Made by a program: the position numbers and the translations under genes. A DNA stretch of 47,851 nt from an uncultured Mobiluncus sp. (GTDB taxonomy: Bacteria; Actinomycetota; Actinomycetes; Actinomycetales; Actinomycetaceae), in NCBI RefSeq assembly GCF_947254095.1, contig NZ_CAMYBV010000015.1:1-47851 (forward strand). The letters are read 5' to 3'. The notes below the pieces were generated by a model that saw only the letters and a list, made by a program, of their open reading frames with translations, had not been told where the DNA came from and ran no database searches. Positions 31,687 to 40,498 of this stretch are shown here, piece by piece. Each line of letters opens with the position of its first letter. The stretch's first letter is position 1.

Positions 31687-34600
31687 GTGGAAGAAGATTT
31701 GGAACAGCCGGTACAAAGCCCCGGGGAAAGCGCGGAAATTCCCGCCCCCGCTTCCTCTGATCAGGCTGACGCTGCCACCGAGGTCTTGCAGCCTGTAGCA
31801 GTCGACCCGGTCCAAGAGCGTCTGGCACTATGGGCCGAAGAAGCATCGGCCTCACCAGGAGCCCGGGGGATACGCGATATTGATGCCCTGGAGAACCTTC
31901 TGGATTTGACTGGGGCTCATCCCGCAGGAATAGCCCAGCTGTATGGCGGCCGACTGACAAAGTTATCTTCGTTGCTGCGTGACAGCACCACCTTGGGTGC
32001 CGCCCGAGCGGTGATGAGGAAACTTGACGCCGAAAAGAAATCCTCAGTGGCTCGCTGCGGGCTGTACCCCACCAATCTGGTGATTGGGGTAGCAAACTGG
32101 ACGCAACTGCCGCCTTTTAAAGAATCCGAACGAGGAACACACCCCGAACTGAGCCATTTCAAACTGGAGAAATTCAACCTGCCGGTACTGATGCGCCCCC
32201 TGGAACTGGAAGCGGTTGACGGGGACTACACCTTGAAAATGGGCGGATCGGTAGTGATGAACCCGATCCTGGTGAAAGCTTTTCGAGATCGCCATATCGA
32301 TTGCAATCCTGAAGCCATAATTGCCTCGAGCTTAGAGGACGGCCGCTTGAACGTGACCCCAGCTCTTGAGGCGATTCGTCGGGCAGGACAGGACTTCATA
32401 CCGGGTTTTGATCTCAAGGAAAACCTTATGGTTGCTAATCTGGGGGTATCCAGCGCAGTACTCAGCTCGGATTGGGACACCATCCTCCCGGTGGCCGGAG
32501 ATAATCTGCTGGTCAAAGCCTTTGCGGGAGACAAATCGGCAGCTGCCGAGCTCTTGGAGCCGCTGCCTGAAACCAGTCCGGCGGACCGGGACCCGGATTT
32601 GGAACGCGGTATTGGCGACTTGGATGTGAGCCAAGCACGAGTTATAGAACTGGTCGCCAGCGGACGTTCCATTTTTGTTGAGGTTCCTCCGGGGGCTCCC
32701 GGTTCATCCACTGTTCAGGCGATTTTGGCCGATTGTGGCGCCAGCGGAAAACACGTTTGCTACGTACCGGGAGTGCGCCGAATTGGTAAGGCCACGGTGG
32801 AAGGTTTGCAAAAGGCCGGATTGGGCCGTTTCGTGTTGGATCTGACCGGGGCTAGTGAGTGGCGCAGTGCTTTACGAGACCAACTGCTAAGCGGGGACAC
32901 AGCGTATCCGCAGCCGCCCGTGCCGGTTACGGAGTTGAGCGAAGCTCACGAGAGGCTGCGCCAAACTCGAGACAAACTCAGTGCCTATACACAGCGTTTG
33001 CACGTGGTGCGTGAGCCGTGGGGAGTTTCCGCCTATGCCGCCTTGCAGGCTCTCGCCGATTTAACCAGCGCGCAGCCGGGACCGCGCACAAAAGTGAAAC
33101 TGGAACTTGCCGATGACGAACACTCCAGCAAAGAAGGACGCGAACGGGCTCGTGAACTGCTGACCCGAGCCCAAGATGCCGGCCTGCTAGGGCCGGAACT
33201 GCAAGAATCCCCCTGGAAAGGCGTGGTTCTTTCCACCGAAGCGGATGCCCAGGATGTCATCGAGAAAATTCATGCCCTGGCGGACGGTCGCCTAGAAACT
33301 CTGCATCAGGAACTTGAGCGGGTCAGCGAAGAAACCGGACTGGTCCTCGCTCCCACGTTGAACGCCTGGAAAGAACAGCTGGGAATGTTGAAGGGAGTGG
33401 CGCAATCTCTAGATATTTTCCAACCCGGAATTTTTGAACATTCGGCCGCGGATATGGTCATCGCTACCGCCAGCCGCAAATGGCGACAAGAACGCTCCTT
33501 ACCGATGAAAGGCAGGGATAAGCGCAGTCTGGTAAAGCAAGCCAAGGATTCGCTACGTCCGGGAGTGGTGCCCAGGGATTTGCATGATGAACTGGTGCGG
33601 GTCCAAAGTTTCCGTGACCTGTGGCGCCGCCATGCGCTGCCGGGGGCATGGCCGCGAATTCCGCAAGATTTTGAGGCGGTACAGGAACTTTCGGCGCAAG
33701 TTTTTGCCGAGGTTGCGGCACTTGCCCCCATTCTCGGCCAAGTCACCACCCCGGAAGGGGCGAAACCGGAGGAAGTGCCTCTATCCGACCTTCTGAATTT
33801 AGTTAAATCCCTAGATGAAACTACGGACCAGGCATTACGTCTGCCCGGGCAGGTGCAGCTGCTAAAGGAACTGAAAGATTCTGGGTTAGGGCCGCTTCTC
33901 GACGATTTACGGACCCGGCGAGTACCTGCTGATTTAGCTCTGGCAGAACTGGATTTGGCTTGGTGGTCAGCTATCTTGCTAAAGATTATGCAGAGTGACC
34001 CGGTCTTGGCCGGTATTGACGGGGCAGCCATGCACGAGTTGGCGGATACCTTGCGTTCGTTGGATTTGGCACAAATCGAATCGCTACCTTACCCCGTGGC
34101 GCGAGCCATGCACGAACTGGCGGATCAAGCGCGCCAAGCCCAAGCTCCGACCGCTGAGGCTTTGCAATCTGTGTTAGAGACTGGGGATACGGCGGCGTTG
34201 TCTGACTTCCAAAGTTTTGCCCCCCTCGTTCGCCATCTGCGTCCCGTTTGGGCGCTTTCGCCTTACCTGCTGGCTCAGATTTATGGAAGTTCCACAATCG
34301 AAGTTCTGGTTTTGGACCATCTGGATTTCATGAGCTTGTCTCAGGTGATTCCGCTCATTGCGCGGGCGAAGCAGCTGGTGGTGCTCGGTGATTCCCGGCG
34401 AGGGTGGACTGGATTTACCCAGGCCGCGGCAAAAGTCCTGCCGGTAGTGTCCCTGCGTTCGGATTTGGGTGAGCTTTCTGAGCAGGTTGCGTTGTTCCTG
34501 GCGAGTCACGGTTACGGTGAATCCGTGGCGCCCGTGCCGTCCCCCCGCCCGGCTTCACTGGTGAAACTCCACGTGGTGACCGGTTCGGAAGCGCCTCTGG

Positions 34601-35910
34601 CACGGGATGGATTGCCTGTAATCTCTCGGGTCGAAATTTCACGAGTGGTGGAGTTGGTCTTGGATCACGCCCTGAACCGAGCCTCCCAGTCTCTGGCGGT
34701 GGTCTGTCTGAATCCCGGGGGAGTGGCGCGGATTCGTTCCGCCCTGAGTGATGCCTTGGTAAAAGTGCCGCAGGCTCAGGCCTTTTTTCAAAGTGGAAAC
34801 GCGCGGGAGCCTTTCGTTGTGGTCGATTCCGCTGCGGCTGGCGGGTTGCGCCGTGACGTGGTCATTATGAGTTTGGGGATGTCCAAGACCCCGCGCGGGC
34901 GGGTGCAGTTGAACTTTGGCCCGGTTTCCGGCCCCTCCGGGGTCGCTCACGTGGTGGGTTGTCTGGAAGTCGTGCGCCAACGGCTCGAAATTGTCAGCGC
35001 GTTTAGAGCCAAAGAGGTCGATGCGTCCAAGATCAGCGAGCCGGGGGCTCGAATGCTGGTGGATTTGCTGGACTCCGCAGACAACCCTGAAGGTATGGAG
35101 CGGGCTTTAACTACCCCGGAATCTTTCGAATCGGAACCGGATCGTCTGCTGGTGGATTTGGCGGAGCGTCTGTGGCGAGCAGGGCTGACGGTGGTACCTC
35201 GCTTCGGATTGAACGATGGGATTCAGATTCCCCTGGCCATCGGGTCTGCCGAGCTGCCCAGCGAACTGCTGGTGGCGGTGCTGACCGATGATGACACTTA
35301 CGTGAAAGAACCTTCCCTGCGTAGGCGGGAGAGACTGTGGCCAGCCCGCTTAGAAGCGGCAGGTTGGAAAGTCATTACCTGTTACACCATGGAAGTTTTT
35401 GCGAACCCGGCGGCACAGGCGGCAAAGGTTCGCCATGCGGTGGAAACGGCTTTGGCTAGCCGTCAAGATGCCCTTTCGGTTCCGCTCATCGCAGCTCCCC
35501 AAATCGAACTTCCCGAAGAACCTGACAGTCTAAGTTCTGTACTGGACGGTACAGATACATCTTCATCGACCTCCGCCGCGACGCAGGACCCTGAGGAAAC
35601 CGCTGCTGAGGACATTGTCAAGACAGCCTCCGAAAAGGAGACTTCTGCGGAAAGTCCCGACGTCCCGAACCTTCGCATGGTCGGCACCGCGCGCGGCCCA
35701 CGTCCCCCGGTTGCTAAAGGGTTACCCCTGGCAGCCTATGGAGACGACCAGTTGGACGAGCTGCTGGAGTGGATTCAATCAGATGGGGTGGCACGAAACG
35801 AGGACCAGCAGGTGAACGAACTGCGGGAAACCTTAGAGCTATCGCGTCGCGGCGCCCAAGTCGACGCTGTGCTGCGCCACGTGGTACGTCGGCGTAACGC
35901 TGCCTTGTGA
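31687..35910 (+). CDS. Large SF1-helicase-like protein with degenerate ATPase motifs
   Basis: A 1407-residue cytosolic protein. The order of motifs follows a superfamily 1 DNA helicase of the DUF4011 type, but key residues are lost. The P-loop position reads PPGAPGSS (334-341) instead of GxxGxGK(S/T), so the Walker A Lys is absent. The motif II position reads LVLDHLD (around 877), lacking the DE pair. Motif III is recognisable as LGDSRRGW (about 900). A long middle insert (about 420-830) is helical, and the C-terminus (about 1250-1407) has an acidic, Ser/Thr-rich stretch followed by a helical tail. It may bind DNA or protein without hydrolysing ATP. The GTG start is supported by the -10 hexamer. 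A small gene follows nine bases later. Confidence 0.72.
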   Translation: MEEDLEQPVQSPGESAEIPAPASSDQADAATEVLQPVAVDPVQERLALWAEEASASPGARGIRDIDALENLLDLTGAHPAGIAQLYGGRLTKLSSLLRDSTTLGAARAVMRKLDAEKKSSVARCGLYPTNLVIGVANWTQLPPFKESERGTHPELSHFKLEKFNLPVLMRPLELEAVDGDYTLKMGGSVVMNPILVKAFRDRHIDCNPEAIIASSLEDGRLNVTPALEAIRRAGQDFIPGFDLKENLMVANLGVSSAVLSSDWDTILPVAGDNLLVKAFAGDKSAAAELLEPLPETSPADRDPDLERGIGDLDVSQARVIELVASGRSIFVEVPPGAPGSSTVQAILADCGASGKHVCYVPGVRRIGKATVEGLQKAGLGRFVLDLTGASEWRSALRDQLLSGDTAYPQPPVPVTELSEAHERLRQTRDKLSAYTQRLHVVREPWGVSAYAALQALADLTSAQPGPRTKVKLELADDEHSSKEGRERARELLTRAQDAGLLGPELQESPWKGVVLSTEADAQDVIEKIHALADGRLETLHQELERVSEETGLVLAPTLNAWKEQLGMLKGVAQSLDIFQPGIFEHSAADMVIATASRKWRQERSLPMKGRDKRSLVKQAKDSLRPGVVPRDLHDELVRVQSFRDLWRRHALPGAWPRIPQDFEAVQELSAQVFAEVAALAPILGQVTTPEGAKPEEVPLSDLLNLVKSLDETTDQALRLPGQVQLLKELKDSGLGPLLDDLRTRRVPADLALAELDLAWWSAILLKIMQSDPVLAGIDGAAMHELADTLRSLDLAQIESLPYPVARAMHELADQARQAQAPTAEALQSVLETGDTAALSDFQSFAPLVRHLRPVWALSPYLLAQIYGSSTIEVLVLDHLDFMSLSQVIPLIARAKQLVVLGDSRRGWTGFTQAAAKVLPVVSLRSDLGELSEQVALFLASHGYGESVAPVPSPRPASLVKLHVVTGSEAPLARDGLPVISRVEISRVVELVLDHALNRASQSLAVVCLNPGGVARIRSALSDALVKVPQAQAFFQSGNAREPFVVVDSAAAGGLRRDVVIMSLGMSKTPRGRVQLNFGPVSGPSGVAHVVGCLEVVRQRLEIVSAFRAKEVDASKISEPGARMLVDLLDSADNPEGMERALTTPESFESEPDRLLVDLAERLWRAGLTVVPRFGLNDGIQIPLAIGSAELPSELLVAVLTDDDTYVKEPSLRRRERLWPARLEAAGWKVITCYTMEVFANPAAQAAKVRHAVETALASRQDALSVPLIAAPQIELPEEPDSLSSVLDGTDTSSSTSAATQDPEETAAEDIVKTASEKETSAESPDVPNLRMVGTARGPRPPVAKGLPLAAYGDDQLDELLEWIQSDGVARNEDQQVNELRETLELSRRGAQVDAVLRHVVRRRNAAL

Positions 35911-35918
35911 GGAAAACG

Positions 35919-36176
35919 ATGGAACAGAACAAACCTACTCCACTTGAAATTTTTGCCGCTCGAAAGGCTCAGACCGAACCGAAACGACAACGTCGGCGAA
36001 TTCGCAGCCACCGTCGCGCCACTTATATCTCCCAGCAGGACGAAGGCAAAGCCAACCCATTCGCGATTCCCGGCTCAGGAAAACTTGAGGCGACTCCGGA
36101 AACACCAGAAGAAATCGACGAATCCAATGACAAACGACTGAAGGCGGACATTCCCCCGCATTTCGGAAAGCTGTAG
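35919..36176 (+). CDS. Small basic hypothetical protein
   Basis: An 85-residue protein starting at ATG 35919 after GAGGA, nine bases past the stop of the helicase-like gene. The N-terminal half is very basic (KAQTEPKRQRRRIRSHRRATY), and the C-terminal half is acidic and ends DIPPHFGKL. There are no cysteines or membrane segments. I do not recognise the family. Tight spacing to the large upstream gene suggests the two are co-transcribed and may act together, for example in nucleic-acid binding. Confidence 0.72.
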   Translation: MEQNKPTPLEIFAARKAQTEPKRQRRRIRSHRRATYISQQDEGKANPFAIPGSGKLEATPETPEEIDESNDKRLKADIPPHFGKL

Positions 36177-36187
36177 TCCGGCATCTG

Positions 36188-36784
36188 CTATCGGCGAACC
36201 ACGAAACTGAGGTCATAGTCGGCTTTGGCGGCGATGACTCGGCGAGCTTCGTCCTCAGGAGCCGCCAAGTAAGCGATAGAGGCAGAGTTTCCGGTGCCCA
36301 AGAAACTCTCTGAGACTGCTTTTACCCCGACGACCCGAGCATTGGAAGCTAACAGTTCCCCATCCACGTTCCCTCCGGAACACCAAATTTCTACCCGCTG
36401 CCCGGTCTTGGAGAACCCTGCCACCGCGGGGTCGCTGACTTCGACGGCGAAGGCAACCTCTCCTGTCCGCAGATCCTCCACCGCGTTTTCCACCAACAAT
36501 GCAGGCTGAAGCACGGTTCCGGAAGACAAGTTAACCGCGGCGGTTTTCCCGATGACACGGTCAGCTTTTTGATAGTGGTATCGGGGAACACCGGAGGGAG
36601 CCAGAGCGGAAAGCCCCACGTCTTTCGCGGTAATTTCACAGCCGGCACACACTTCATGTTTGACCACCACTACGGTGGCGGCGGCCTTCTCAGGTAAAAA
36701 GAGCGTTACCACAACGAACACGGCCAAGATAGCCAAACCCGCGGCGAGGGGGTAACGCCAATTCCAAAAACGATTTATGTTCAT
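36188..36784 (-). CDS. SAF-domain membrane-anchored protein (CpaB-like)
   Basis: A 198-residue protein with one N-terminal membrane helix (about 12-32) and an outside SAF domain (about 37-110; VVVVKHEVCAGCEITAKDVGLSAL). The second half resembles the CpaB/RcpC C-terminal part (GEVAFAVEVSDPAVAGFSKTGQRVEIW). CpaB proteins help assemble Flp/Tad pili. No other Tad gene is nearby, so the gene may be an isolated paralogue as is common in actinobacteria. The CAGC pair could form a disulfide. It starts at ATG 36784. Confidence 0.78.
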   Translation of the reverse strand: MNINRFWNWRYPLAAGLAILAVFVVVTLFLPEKAAATVVVVKHEVCAGCEITAKDVGLSALAPSGVPRYHYQKADRVIGKTAAVNLSSGTVLQPALLVENAVEDLRTGEVAFAVEVSDPAVAGFSKTGQRVEIWCSGGNVDGELLASNARVVGVKAVSESFLGTGNSASIAYLAAPEDEARRVIAAKADYDLSFVVRR

Positions 36785-36837
36785 GAGTCCACGCTAGGAA
36801 GATGACGGAAAACGCGCCACCACCACGGTTGTCTACC

Positions 36838-36873
36838 TGTGGAAAACCCGAATTTCACCGCCCTTGTGGAAAA
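36838..36873. repeat. Two DnaA-box-like TGTGGAAAA sites
   Basis: TGTGGAAAA occurs at 36838-36846 and 36865-36873 (27-base spacing, same orientation). Its complement TTTTCCACA fits the DnaA-box pattern TTnTCCACA. The pair sits in the 138-base gap between the SAF gene and the cyclo-ligase, directly upstream of the SAF gene. Confidence 0.35.
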
Positions 36874-36922
36874 CCTCCTGTGATCGAGTAAAACAGCAGT
36901 ACAAAGGGCCGATGGAAGGGAA

Positions 36923-37579
36923 TTAAGCGGGCAAAATTCCCGACTTTTGAAACTCGGAGCCTGCCAACTTGAAGCAGCAAGAGGGCGTCAACACGCCGGT
37001 CACGGGGATGTCGTACTGGTCGGTGGGAAGGATTAGTTCCCGCTGCAACTCATGGGTGTAGCACAGCGCATAGATAGGGGTCTGTTTCTTAACGTAAGGC
37101 AAGGCGCGGTCATACCAGCCTCCGCCTTGACCCAAGCGATTTCCTTGTCTGTCCACTGCCAGAGCGGGGGTGATTACCAGGTCCACGGCCGCTAAGGCGG
37201 AGGAATCTAAAGCGTCCCCGCTGGGCTCCATCGGTCGGTTCGGGGATCGGTTGGCTAGATCGTCGCGACCGGCATAATAAGCCCAGTCACGGTTGAGCTT
37301 GGAACCCAGCTTTGGCACCAATAGCCGCTTGCCCTGCTGATAAAGCGCCTCGATTAGTTCCAGGGTAGGAGGCTCTTTCTTAACTGAGACGTAGCAAGCA
37401 ATAGTGTGAAAGTCTGCGGCGAACTCCAGCACGCGGTCCCTAATTTCCTGGCCGGCCTGGGAAACCTGGCTATCACTGAGCCGATCCCTAAATCCGCGAA
37501 TGAGTTGCCTTAACTGCTGCTTAGCGTCTTCGGGTTCCTGCCCACGCAAATCAGGTAAGTTTAGCTCCATCTCATGCAC
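36923..37579 (-). CDS. 5-formyltetrahydrofolate cyclo-ligase
   Basis: Converts 5-formyl-THF to 5,10-methenyl-THF with ATP. The 218-residue protein has the family motif LGQGGGWYDRAL, preceded by VDLVITPALAVDRQGNR, and CYVSVKKEPPTLELIEAL near the N-terminus. The start may be ATG 37579 or the in-frame ATG three codons later. In mycobacteria the same gene is divergent from galU-moeA-rimJ, and that order is kept here, which strengthens both assignments. Confidence 0.92.
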   Translation of the reverse strand: MHEMELNLPDLRGQEPEDAKQQLRQLIRGFRDRLSDSQVSQAGQEIRDRVLEFAADFHTIACYVSVKKEPPTLELIEALYQQGKRLLVPKLGSKLNRDWAYYAGRDDLANRSPNRPMEPSGDALDSSALAAVDLVITPALAVDRQGNRLGQGGGWYDRALPYVKKQTPIYALCYTHELQRELILPTDQYDIPVTGVLTPSCCFKLAGSEFQKSGILPA

Positions 37580-37634
37580 CTTAACATTGTGCCTTAATGT
37601 CTCCCTTTTATCAGGTTATTTGGAATAAATACAT

Positions 37635-37640
37635 TAGGCT
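37635..37640 (+). promoter_or_regulatory. -10 element for leaderless galU
   Basis: TAGGCT, six bases, ATG 37647; no Shine-Dalgarno. Confidence 0.45.
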
Positions 37641-37646
37641 GGTGTT

Positions 37647-38555
37647 ATGGTTGCTAATGTTAAATGCTCTGTTATTCCCGCTGCCGGTAAAGGTAGCCGT
37701 ATGTATCCGTTGACAAAATCTGTGCCCAAGGAGCTTCTGCCGCTGGTGGGTCAGCCCGTCCTACTGACAGTTATCGAGGAGGCGCAACGCTGTGGTATCG
37801 AGCAGTTCCATCTGATTACAAGTCCTCAAAAGCCTGCCTTGCGCGAATTTTTCACCCCTAGCGAGGACGATAATCCAAGTCACCCCCGCGCATTTACTAT
37901 GCCGCAGGTTGATTTCGTTACTCAGGAAGTCGCTAAGGGCCTTGGTCACGCCGTCCTGCAGTCTCGTGATATTGTGGGGAATCAACCGTTTGTGGTTCAG
38001 CTTCCGGACGATCTCTATCATCCGGAAGACCCATTACTGCAAGCTATGCTGGACGTACATACTGTGACTGGTGGTTGCGTGGTGGCTTTAATGGAAGTGA
38101 CCACTGAAGAGGCGAAAATGTACAGTTCCGCAACCGTAGAAACAGCTGATTTGAGCGACAAAGTCACTGGCGGTCATGTGGTATTTAAACTTTCAAACAT
38201 CATTGAGAAACCCAATCCTGAACAAGTACGGTCCAATTACGCTCTGATGGGGCGCTACGTTTTGGATTCTCGTATTTTTGAGATTTTGGCCCAAACTCCA
38301 CCGGGACGCAACAACGAAATCCAGCTGACCGACGCTCTGGCTGCCTTTGCTGAAATTCCTGTTACGGAAGGGGGCGGAGTCTGGGGGGTTGTTTCCCGTG
38401 GACGCCATTTTGATACCGGTAATCTAGCTGGATACGTTCAAGCACAGATCGAACTATCCCTGGAGGATGAGTATGTCGGTAAAACCATGCGTAAATTCAT
38501 CCAGGGCCTAGCGGATAAGATTTCTGTCAATGAGGATACGCAAGCAGGAGAGTGA
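37647..38555 (+). CDS. galU: UTP-glucose-1-phosphate uridylyltransferase
   Basis: Makes UDP-glucose from UTP and glucose 1-phosphate for cell-surface glycans. The 302-residue nucleotidyltransferase has VIPAAGKGSRMYPLTKSVPKELLPL with the nucleotide-binding GxGxR, VQLPDDLYH with the metal-binding Asp, KPNPEQVRSNYALMGRYVL, and a GRHFDTGNLAGYV close. Length is normal for GalU. The stop overlaps an upstream GTG of the moeA/glp gene, so they are probably one operon. Confidence 0.95.
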   Translation: MVANVKCSVIPAAGKGSRMYPLTKSVPKELLPLVGQPVLLTVIEEAQRCGIEQFHLITSPQKPALREFFTPSEDDNPSHPRAFTMPQVDFVTQEVAKGLGHAVLQSRDIVGNQPFVVQLPDDLYHPEDPLLQAMLDVHTVTGGCVVALMEVTTEEAKMYSSATVETADLSDKVTGGHVVFKLSNIIEKPNPEQVRSNYALMGRYVLDSRIFEILAQTPPGRNNEIQLTDALAAFAEIPVTEGGGVWGVVSRGRHFDTGNLAGYVQAQIELSLEDEYVGKTMRKFIQGLADKISVNEDTQAGE

Positions 38556-38557
38556 CG

Positions 38558-39754
38558 ATGCGTTCCGTTGGAGAACATCTGAATCTGTGCCTGCTGGCCG
38601 CTGAACCGCTGCCGGAACTGGCAGTGCCCCTGGAAGACGCCGTGGGCTGCGTGTTATCGGCGGATATTATTGCCGAATCCAGCCTGCCCGCAACTGACTT
38701 GGCTGGTGGGGATGGTTATGCGGTGCGGGCGCAGGACGTGGCTCACGCTCCCGCAGTCTTACCCGTTACCGCGGACATTCAAGCGGGTGATACCGTGTGG
38801 ACGCGATTGGTGCCGGGCAGCGCCATCCGGATTGCTTCAGGGGCTCCGCTACCTCCCGGTGCAGATGCAGTGGCGCCGGTGGAGTCAACAGATATGGGCA
38901 TTTCCCAGGTCACAGTCAACCAGCCGATCTCTCCAGGAGCCTCCGCAATGGTCATTCCCAGCGGTATCGATGTCCCCGGCGGGACAACGGTACTGCGTGC
39001 CGGTCAACGTCTGGATGCGCAAAAAATCGCTCTATTAGCGGCTTTGGGTAAGGGACGGGTGCGGGTGCATCCCCGAGTCCGGGTCGTGATTTTGAGCATT
39101 GGTGATGAACTTGTAGAGCCGGGAGCTCATCGTGAACCGGGTCAGGTTAATGATGCGAATGGTCATAGCCTGGCCGCCGCTGCCGAGGAAGTTGACGCGA
39201 AAACTTTTCGGGTGATGGTTACCGATGAGCGTTCGCGGTTGCGGGAAACTATTGAAGACCAGCTGGTGCGTGCTGATGTGATTGTTACCACGGGAGGTCT
39301 ATCCTACGGTCCGGCAGATACTGTGAAGGACGTGCTCACGCCTTTGGGCTCCCTACGCTTTGACAATGTGGCCATTGCTCCGGGCCGTCAGTTAGGGGTC
39401 GGCAAGTTGGGCGAGGTTCCGATTTATTGTCTGCCGGGTAACCCAGTGGCTGCCCAAGTCGCATTTGAAACTTTTGTGCGCCCGGCTTTGCGAAAGATGG
39501 CGGGTTGGTCGAATCTGTACCGTGCTTCCGTGCCGGCAAAAATGTCACGAGGTTGGGTTTCTCCCGCGGAACGTCGTGAGTTTGTTCCCGTGGTTCTGAC
39601 CGGAAAACCGGGAGAATACCGCGCAGAAGTATTGGGTTCGCATCCGCAGGCTAGACTGGCGGCTCTGGCTCAGGCCAATGCCTTTGCGGTGGTTCCGGAG
39701 GACATCACAGAAGTCCAGCCTCAACAAACCTTGCACTGTATGGTTTTGGAATGA
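38558..39754 (+). CDS. MoeA-like molybdopterin molybdotransferase / Glp cell-division protein
   Basis: A 398-residue MoeA/gephyrin-E-domain protein. It shows ATDLAGGDGYAVRAQD, APLPPGADAVAPVE, ILSIGDELVEPG, NDANGHSL, VTTGGLSYGPADTVKDVL and YCLPGNPVAAQVAFETFVRP, so the fold is intact. Some active-site positions differ from textbook MoeA (PGRQLGVG where PGKP is usual). In Corynebacterium the protein in this galU-moeA-rimJ context, Glp, was shown to bind FtsZ and a membrane receptor, GLPR; the synteny here, including a three-helix membrane protein two genes on, fits that role. Which function applies is unresolved. ATG 38558 has AGGAG eight bases upstream. Confidence 0.88.
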   Translation: MRSVGEHLNLCLLAAEPLPELAVPLEDAVGCVLSADIIAESSLPATDLAGGDGYAVRAQDVAHAPAVLPVTADIQAGDTVWTRLVPGSAIRIASGAPLPPGADAVAPVESTDMGISQVTVNQPISPGASAMVIPSGIDVPGGTTVLRAGQRLDAQKIALLAALGKGRVRVHPRVRVVILSIGDELVEPGAHREPGQVNDANGHSLAAAAEEVDAKTFRVMVTDERSRLRETIEDQLVRADVIVTTGGLSYGPADTVKDVLTPLGSLRFDNVAIAPGRQLGVGKLGEVPIYCLPGNPVAAQVAFETFVRPALRKMAGWSNLYRASVPAKMSRGWVSPAERREFVPVVLTGKPGEYRAEVLGSHPQARLAALAQANAFAVVPEDITEVQPQQTLHCMVLE

Positions 39755-39764
39755 GCGTTACAAA

Positions 39765-40433
39765 ATGCGTAATTTGCGAGGTGAGACAGTTTACCCGGGG
39801 GCATTTCGGCGGATAATCATCCGGGAAGAAAACCTGAAAGAACGGGGTCTGCAAACGGAGTTCGATTGGCTGGAAGTACGCCAGCTAAAGGGGCGCGACT
39901 TTTTCGCCATCGAAAAGTTGCGCATGGGAGACCGGACTTGGTTAGCGCCTTGGGAGGCCGGAGCGCCGCCGGGGTTGGGTCACCCGGTCAGCATGGATGA
40001 GTTCGTGAAGGATGCCGCTCGCACCGCGCGCTTGGGTCAGGGGATGTACTTCGGAATCGTTGCCGCAGGCCGCCTAGCTGGCCAAATTTCCCTTAGTTCG
40101 GTGCAGCGGGGGGCAGAGATGAGCGCTGCCCTGGGCTATTGGATTAACTCCCGTTTCGCTGGTCGGGGTCTGACTCCGCTGGCCCTAGCTATGGTCATTG
40201 ATTGGGGTTTTGCCTCCTACGGTCTACACCGTTTAGAAGTGAATATTCGGCCTGAGAATAGCCCCTCACTGCGGGTCATGGAAAAGCTCGGTCTGCGCTA
40301 TGAGGGATTGCGTCAGCGTTTTCTCTACATTGATGGGGCGTGGCGTGACCATAGTTCTTTCGCAATTACTACGGAAGAATGGCATCCTGGTGACATGGTG
40401 GCCAAGTTGGAGATGGCGCGTCAACGTGGCTAG
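39765..40433 (+). CDS. RimJ/RimL-family GNAT acetyltransferase
   Basis: A 222-residue N-acetyltransferase of the ribosomal-protein/alanine type. The core shows ALGYWINSRFAGRGLTPLALAM (acetyl-CoA loop with RxxGxG-like RFAGRGL), LHRLEVNIRPENSPSLRVMEKLGLRYEG, and FLYIDGAWRDHSSFAIT. The frame is open upstream into moeA, but ATG 39765, 11 bases after the moeA stop, keeps the natural fold start. There is no clear ribosome site, so coupling to moeA is likely. The substrate is unknown; it occupies the rimJ position in the conserved galU-moeA-rimJ-TM protein set. Confidence 0.88.
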   Translation: MRNLRGETVYPGAFRRIIIREENLKERGLQTEFDWLEVRQLKGRDFFAIEKLRMGDRTWLAPWEAGAPPGLGHPVSMDEFVKDAARTARLGQGMYFGIVAAGRLAGQISLSSVQRGAEMSAALGYWINSRFAGRGLTPLALAMVIDWGFASYGLHRLEVNIRPENSPSLRVMEKLGLRYEGLRQRFLYIDGAWRDHSSFAITTEEWHPGDMVAKLEMARQRG

Positions 40434-40498
40434 CCGCCGGTCAAAAATTGTTCGCGAGTCAGTGTGAATATTGTTAGCAATGTGGTAGTTGTTAACTG

